DNA of 64,000 nucleotides from Dactylosporangium fulvum (lineage in GTDB: Bacteria > Actinomycetota > Actinomycetes > Mycobacteriales > Micromonosporaceae). How positions within the stretch are numbered: position 1 is the first letter of the stretch; each line of letters starts with the position of its first letter. Position numbers and translations under genes: made by a program. The DNA lies in assembly GCF_025137375.1 (NCBI RefSeq), contig NZ_CP073720.1:10192501-10256500 (forward strand). Reading direction: 5' to 3'. This document shows positions 61,735-64,000 of this stretch, piece after piece. The notes below the pieces were generated by a model, which saw only the letters and a program-made list of their open reading frames with translations, ran no database searches and had not been told where the DNA came from.

Positions 61735-62847
61735 ATGGGGAAAACGACGCGAGTGCTCGCGGTGGCGGCGGTGGCGGCTGCGGCGGGCGGTGTCGCGTGG
61801 GCTCTGCGTGACCTGCCGGCGCAGCTGGGTGCGGTGCCGACAGGCGCACGGGCCGAGCGGATGCGCCGGTCGCCGCAGTTCGGCGAGGGGCGGTTCCGCA
61901 ACTCGGTGCCGGCGGACATCCTCCCGCCGCACGCGATGCGCAACGCCTTCGTCGAGCTGCTGACCGGCAAGGAGCCGCGCAGGCCGGCGGGGACGATCCC
62001 GGTGGTGCGCCCCGAGCTGGGCGGCAAGCTGACCCCCGACGGGCTGCACGTGACGTGGCTCGGCCACTCGACCGCACTGGTCGAGATCGAGGGTGTGCGG
62101 GTCCTGTTCGACCCGGTGTGGAGCGACCGCTGCTCACCGACGTGGTTCCTCGGGCCGAAGCGGATGCATCCGATGCCGCTGCCGATCGACGAGCTGCCGC
62201 GCATCGACGCGGTGGTGATCTCGCACGACCACTACGACCACCTCGACCTGGCGAGCATCCGGGCGCTGCTGCGCACTCAGCAGGCGCCGTTCCTCGTGCC
62301 GCTGGGTGTCGGCGGGCATCTGGAGCGCTGGGGTGTGCCGCGGGAGCGGCTGGTCGAGCTGGACTGGGAGGAGCAGGCGACGGTCAAGGGCGTGCGGCTC
62401 ACGGCGACGGCGGCGCGACACTTCTCGGGGCGCCGGTTCGCCCGTGACGGCACTCTGTGGGCGTCCTGGGTGGTCAAGGGCGCACAGCGCAGTGTGTTCT
62501 ACACCGGCGACTCGGGCTACTTCGACGGCTACAAGGAGATCGGCGCGCAGCACGGGCCGTTCGACGCCTCGCTGATCCAGGTCGGCGCGTACAACGACGC
62601 GTGGCCGGACATCCACATGAAGCCGGAGGACGGCGCGAGCGCACACCTCGACGTCCAGGCCGGGGTGCTCATCCCGCTGCACTGGTGCACGTTCAACTTG
62701 GCGCTCCACGCGTGGTCGGAGCCGGTCGAGCGGTTGCTGGAGGAGTCGGCGGCCCGTGACATCACGCTGGTCGTGCCCCGCCCGGGTGACCGGGTCGACA
62801 TCGATGTGTTGCCGGCAGTTGAACCGTGGTGGCGCCCTATTGCGTAA
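61735..62847 (+). CDS. MBL-fold metallohydrolase (NAPE-PLD/UlaG-like)
   Basis: 370 residues from ATG at 61735 (GGAGG 9 nt upstream). N-terminal hydrophobic segment (about 5-24) may anchor it. Metallo-beta-lactamase metal motif SHDHYDHLD (His164, Asp165, His166, Asp168, His169), earlier GHSTALVEI, later YTGDSGYF and IPLHWCTF. Bacterial homologs of N-acyl-phosphatidylethanolamine phospholipase D act on lipids or sugars phosphodiesters. Substrate unproven. Confidence 0.87.
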   Translation: MGKTTRVLAVAAVAAAAGGVAWALRDLPAQLGAVPTGARAERMRRSPQFGEGRFRNSVPADILPPHAMRNAFVELLTGKEPRRPAGTIPVVRPELGGKLTPDGLHVTWLGHSTALVEIEGVRVLFDPVWSDRCSPTWFLGPKRMHPMPLPIDELPRIDAVVISHDHYDHLDLASIRALLRTQQAPFLVPLGVGGHLERWGVPRERLVELDWEEQATVKGVRLTATAARHFSGRRFARDGTLWASWVVKGAQRSVFYTGDSGYFDGYKEIGAQHGPFDASLIQVGAYNDAWPDIHMKPEDGASAHLDVQAGVLIPLHWCTFNLALHAWSEPVERLLEESAARDITLVVPRPGDRVDIDVLPAVEPWWRPIA

Positions 62848-62933
62848 GCATGAAATGAGCAGGTCAGGGCACGTGTCTCGGCACACATGACGAGACCCGA
62901 CAAAAGCCTGGCAGGCACCTCCGGACCGGCGTA

Positions 62934-62966
62934 CTGTATCGATACAGAAGGACTGGATCGATGCAG
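62934..62966. promoter_or_regulatory. Two tandem LacI-type operators before the LacI gene
   Basis: CTGTATCGATACAG (62934-62947) is a perfect 14-bp palindrome with central CG. A second, weaker copy CTGGATCGATGCAG lies at 62953-62966, 19 bp centre to centre. Both precede the ATG at 62985, indicating autoregulation by the LacI protein. Confidence 0.75.
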
Positions 62967-62984
62967 AAGGGAGGGACCTGGACC

Positions 62985-64000
62985 ATGGCGGCGACACTGC
63001 AGACCATCGCCGACGAGCTCGGCGTGTCGCGGAGCACCGTTTCCAATGCCTACAGCCGACCGGACCAGCTCTCGCCCGACCTGCGCGCCCGGATCCTGGA
63101 GGCGGCGGAGCGCCTGGGCTACCCGGGGCCCAACCCCACGGCCCGCTCGCTGCGCCGCGGCAAGGTCAACGCGATCGGTGTGCTGCTGACCGACAACCTG
63201 TCGATGGCGTTCACCGATCCCTATGCGGTGGAATACCTGCGCGGGCTGGCGGAGGCGGCCTCGGCGCGGGAGACCTCGCTGCTGCTGATCAACCTGCCGA
63301 AGGACGAGGAAGCGGGCCGGCGCGTGGTGAGCAACGCCGCCGTCGACGCCTTCTGCCTCTACTGCGTGCCCGACTGGCACGGCGCGCTGGACCTGATCCG
63401 CACGCGCGGCGTGCCGATCGTGATCGGCGAGGACCCGAACGCCTTCGGGCCCGACGCGAGCTACGTCGGTATCAACGAGCGTGCGGCGGCCCGGCGGCTG
63501 GGCGAGCACATCGTCAAGCTCGGCCACCGCGACATCGCGATCGTGGCGCACTGGATCGTCGACAGCGGCGTGACCGGAGTGGTCTCCGCCGACCCCGACG
63601 GGCTGCGCTACTACGTGACCGGTGAGCGGGTGCGGGGCTTCCGCGACGCGTTCGTCGCGGCCGGCCTGCCGTGGGAGCGGGTGACGCTCATCAACGCGGC
63701 GAACAACCACCGCGACGAGGGCGCGGCCGGCGCGGCGCACGCACTGGACCGGCTCGACCGGGCCACCGCGGTCCTCACCACCTCCGACGTCCTCGCGCTC
63801 GGCGTGCTCGACGCGCTGCGGGTGCGGGGGCTGACCCCTGGCCGGGACGTCTCGGTGACCGGGTTCGACAACATCCCGGACGCCGAGGTCAACGGCCTCA
63901 CCACGATCCGCCAGCCCAGCGTCGAGCGCGGGCGGCTGGCGGGCGAGCTGCTGCTCGACCCGCCCGAAGACCCGGCGCGGCGTCGCCTGACGCTGCCCGT
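62985..64000 (+). CDS. LacI-family transcriptional regulator (3' partial)
   Basis: The frame is open to the right edge (338 residues seen). ATG at 62985 follows GGGAGGG; an in-frame ATG at 62961 lies within the operator and is less likely. LacI HTH: TLQTIADELGVSRSTVSNAYSRPDQLSPDLRARILEAAERLGYPGPNP. The effector domain has IGVLLTDNLSMAFTDPY, VGINERAAARRLGEHIVKLGHRDIAIV, TTSDVLALGVLDAL and VTGFDNIPDAE, typical of periplasmic sugar-binding-like repressors. Target genes probably lie beyond the edge. Confidence 0.9.
   Translation, partial: MAATLQTIADELGVSRSTVSNAYSRPDQLSPDLRARILEAAERLGYPGPNPTARSLRRGKVNAIGVLLTDNLSMAFTDPYAVEYLRGLAEAASARETSLLLINLPKDEEAGRRVVSNAAVDAFCLYCVPDWHGALDLIRTRGVPIVIGEDPNAFGPDASYVGINERAAARRLGEHIVKLGHRDIAIVAHWIVDSGVTGVVSADPDGLRYYVTGERVRGFRDAFVAAGLPWERVTLINAANNHRDEGAAGAAHALDRLDRATAVLTTSDVLALGVLDALRVRGLTPGRDVSVTGFDNIPDAEVNGLTTIRQPSVERGRLAGELLLDPPEDPARRRLTLP

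Overview
The window is high-GC DNA with GTG starts, leaderless promoters, a SoxR regulator, type II NADH dehydrogenase, GH19 chitinase, rifamycin phosphotransferase and many secreted hydrolases. This points to a soil actinomycete, most likely Micromonosporaceae (Actinoplanes-like). That placement is inferred from gene content and style; no marker gene such as 16S rRNA is present. The region reads as ordinary chromosome: no transposase, integrase, phage or CRISPR locus was found. One tRNA gene (Lys-TTT) is present.

Layout. 1-6.4 kb: 3' part of a secreted nuclease, a small membrane protein, then a leftward operon of lipoprotein, glutathionylspermidine-synthase-like ligase and DUF350 protein. 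6.4-12.2 kb: zinc alcohol dehydrogenase, a c-di-AMP (ydaO) riboswitch in front of a secreted M15-like peptidoglycan hydrolase, a DHH phosphoesterase, a VOC protein and a secreted chitinase. 12.2-15 kb: a retron-type reverse transcriptase with a long palindrome over its stop codon, next to ndh. 15-28.9 kb: housekeeping and accessory genes (mycothiol-dependent-type DinB protein, EI24 membrane protein, MarR, acyltransferase, glycosyltransferase, PIG-L deacetylase, CapA protein, LanC-like protein, alpha/beta hydrolase) with a decayed MerR/GyrI gene. 29-34.3 kb: SNF2 helicase, a MITE-like element, tRNA-Lys and a 5'-truncated NADH dehydrogenase. 34.4-36.8 kb: soxR divergent from an FMN reductase and an MFS pump, with a clear SoxR box between them. 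36.8-39.6 kb: rifamycin phosphotransferase preceded by a rifamycin-associated element (RAE). 40-43.6 kb: DoxX, methyltransferase, LysR/MFS pair. 43.9-50.7 kb: three secreted proteins (repeat-module protein, subtilase carrying the same module, parallel beta-helix protein). 50.7-57 kb: small membrane proteins, two MarR-like regulators, an App1-like phosphatase, two unknowns, and a two-gene RNA-repair operon (RNA ligase plus HD-Pnk with a degraded HD domain). 57-64 kb: secreted tripeptidyl aminopeptidase, an ArfA/OmpATb-like protein coupled to a helix-hairpin-helix protein with Glu-Pro repeats, an NAPE-PLD-like metallohydrolase, and a LacI regulator cut by the right edge.

Genes that work together: the riboswitch and wall hydrolase (c-di-AMP wall control); soxR with its two flavin/efflux targets; RAE with rph (inducible rifamycin resistance); RNA ligase with kinase (end healing and sealing); the DUF1190-like/ligase/DUF350 operon (envelope-associated peptide-polyamine type ligation); secreted enzymes for chitin, protein, peptide and glycan breakdown.

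The most unusual signals are structural. Long, near-perfect palindromes sit between convergent genes at 3666-3714, 12226-12304, 31434-31531 and 58689-58779. The last two share a 20-nt core, and one is nested inside 20-bp terminal inverted repeats like a MITE. The reverse transcriptase beside the second palindrome, the RAE in front of rph, and the HD-Pnk lacking its HD motif are the best candidates for follow-up.
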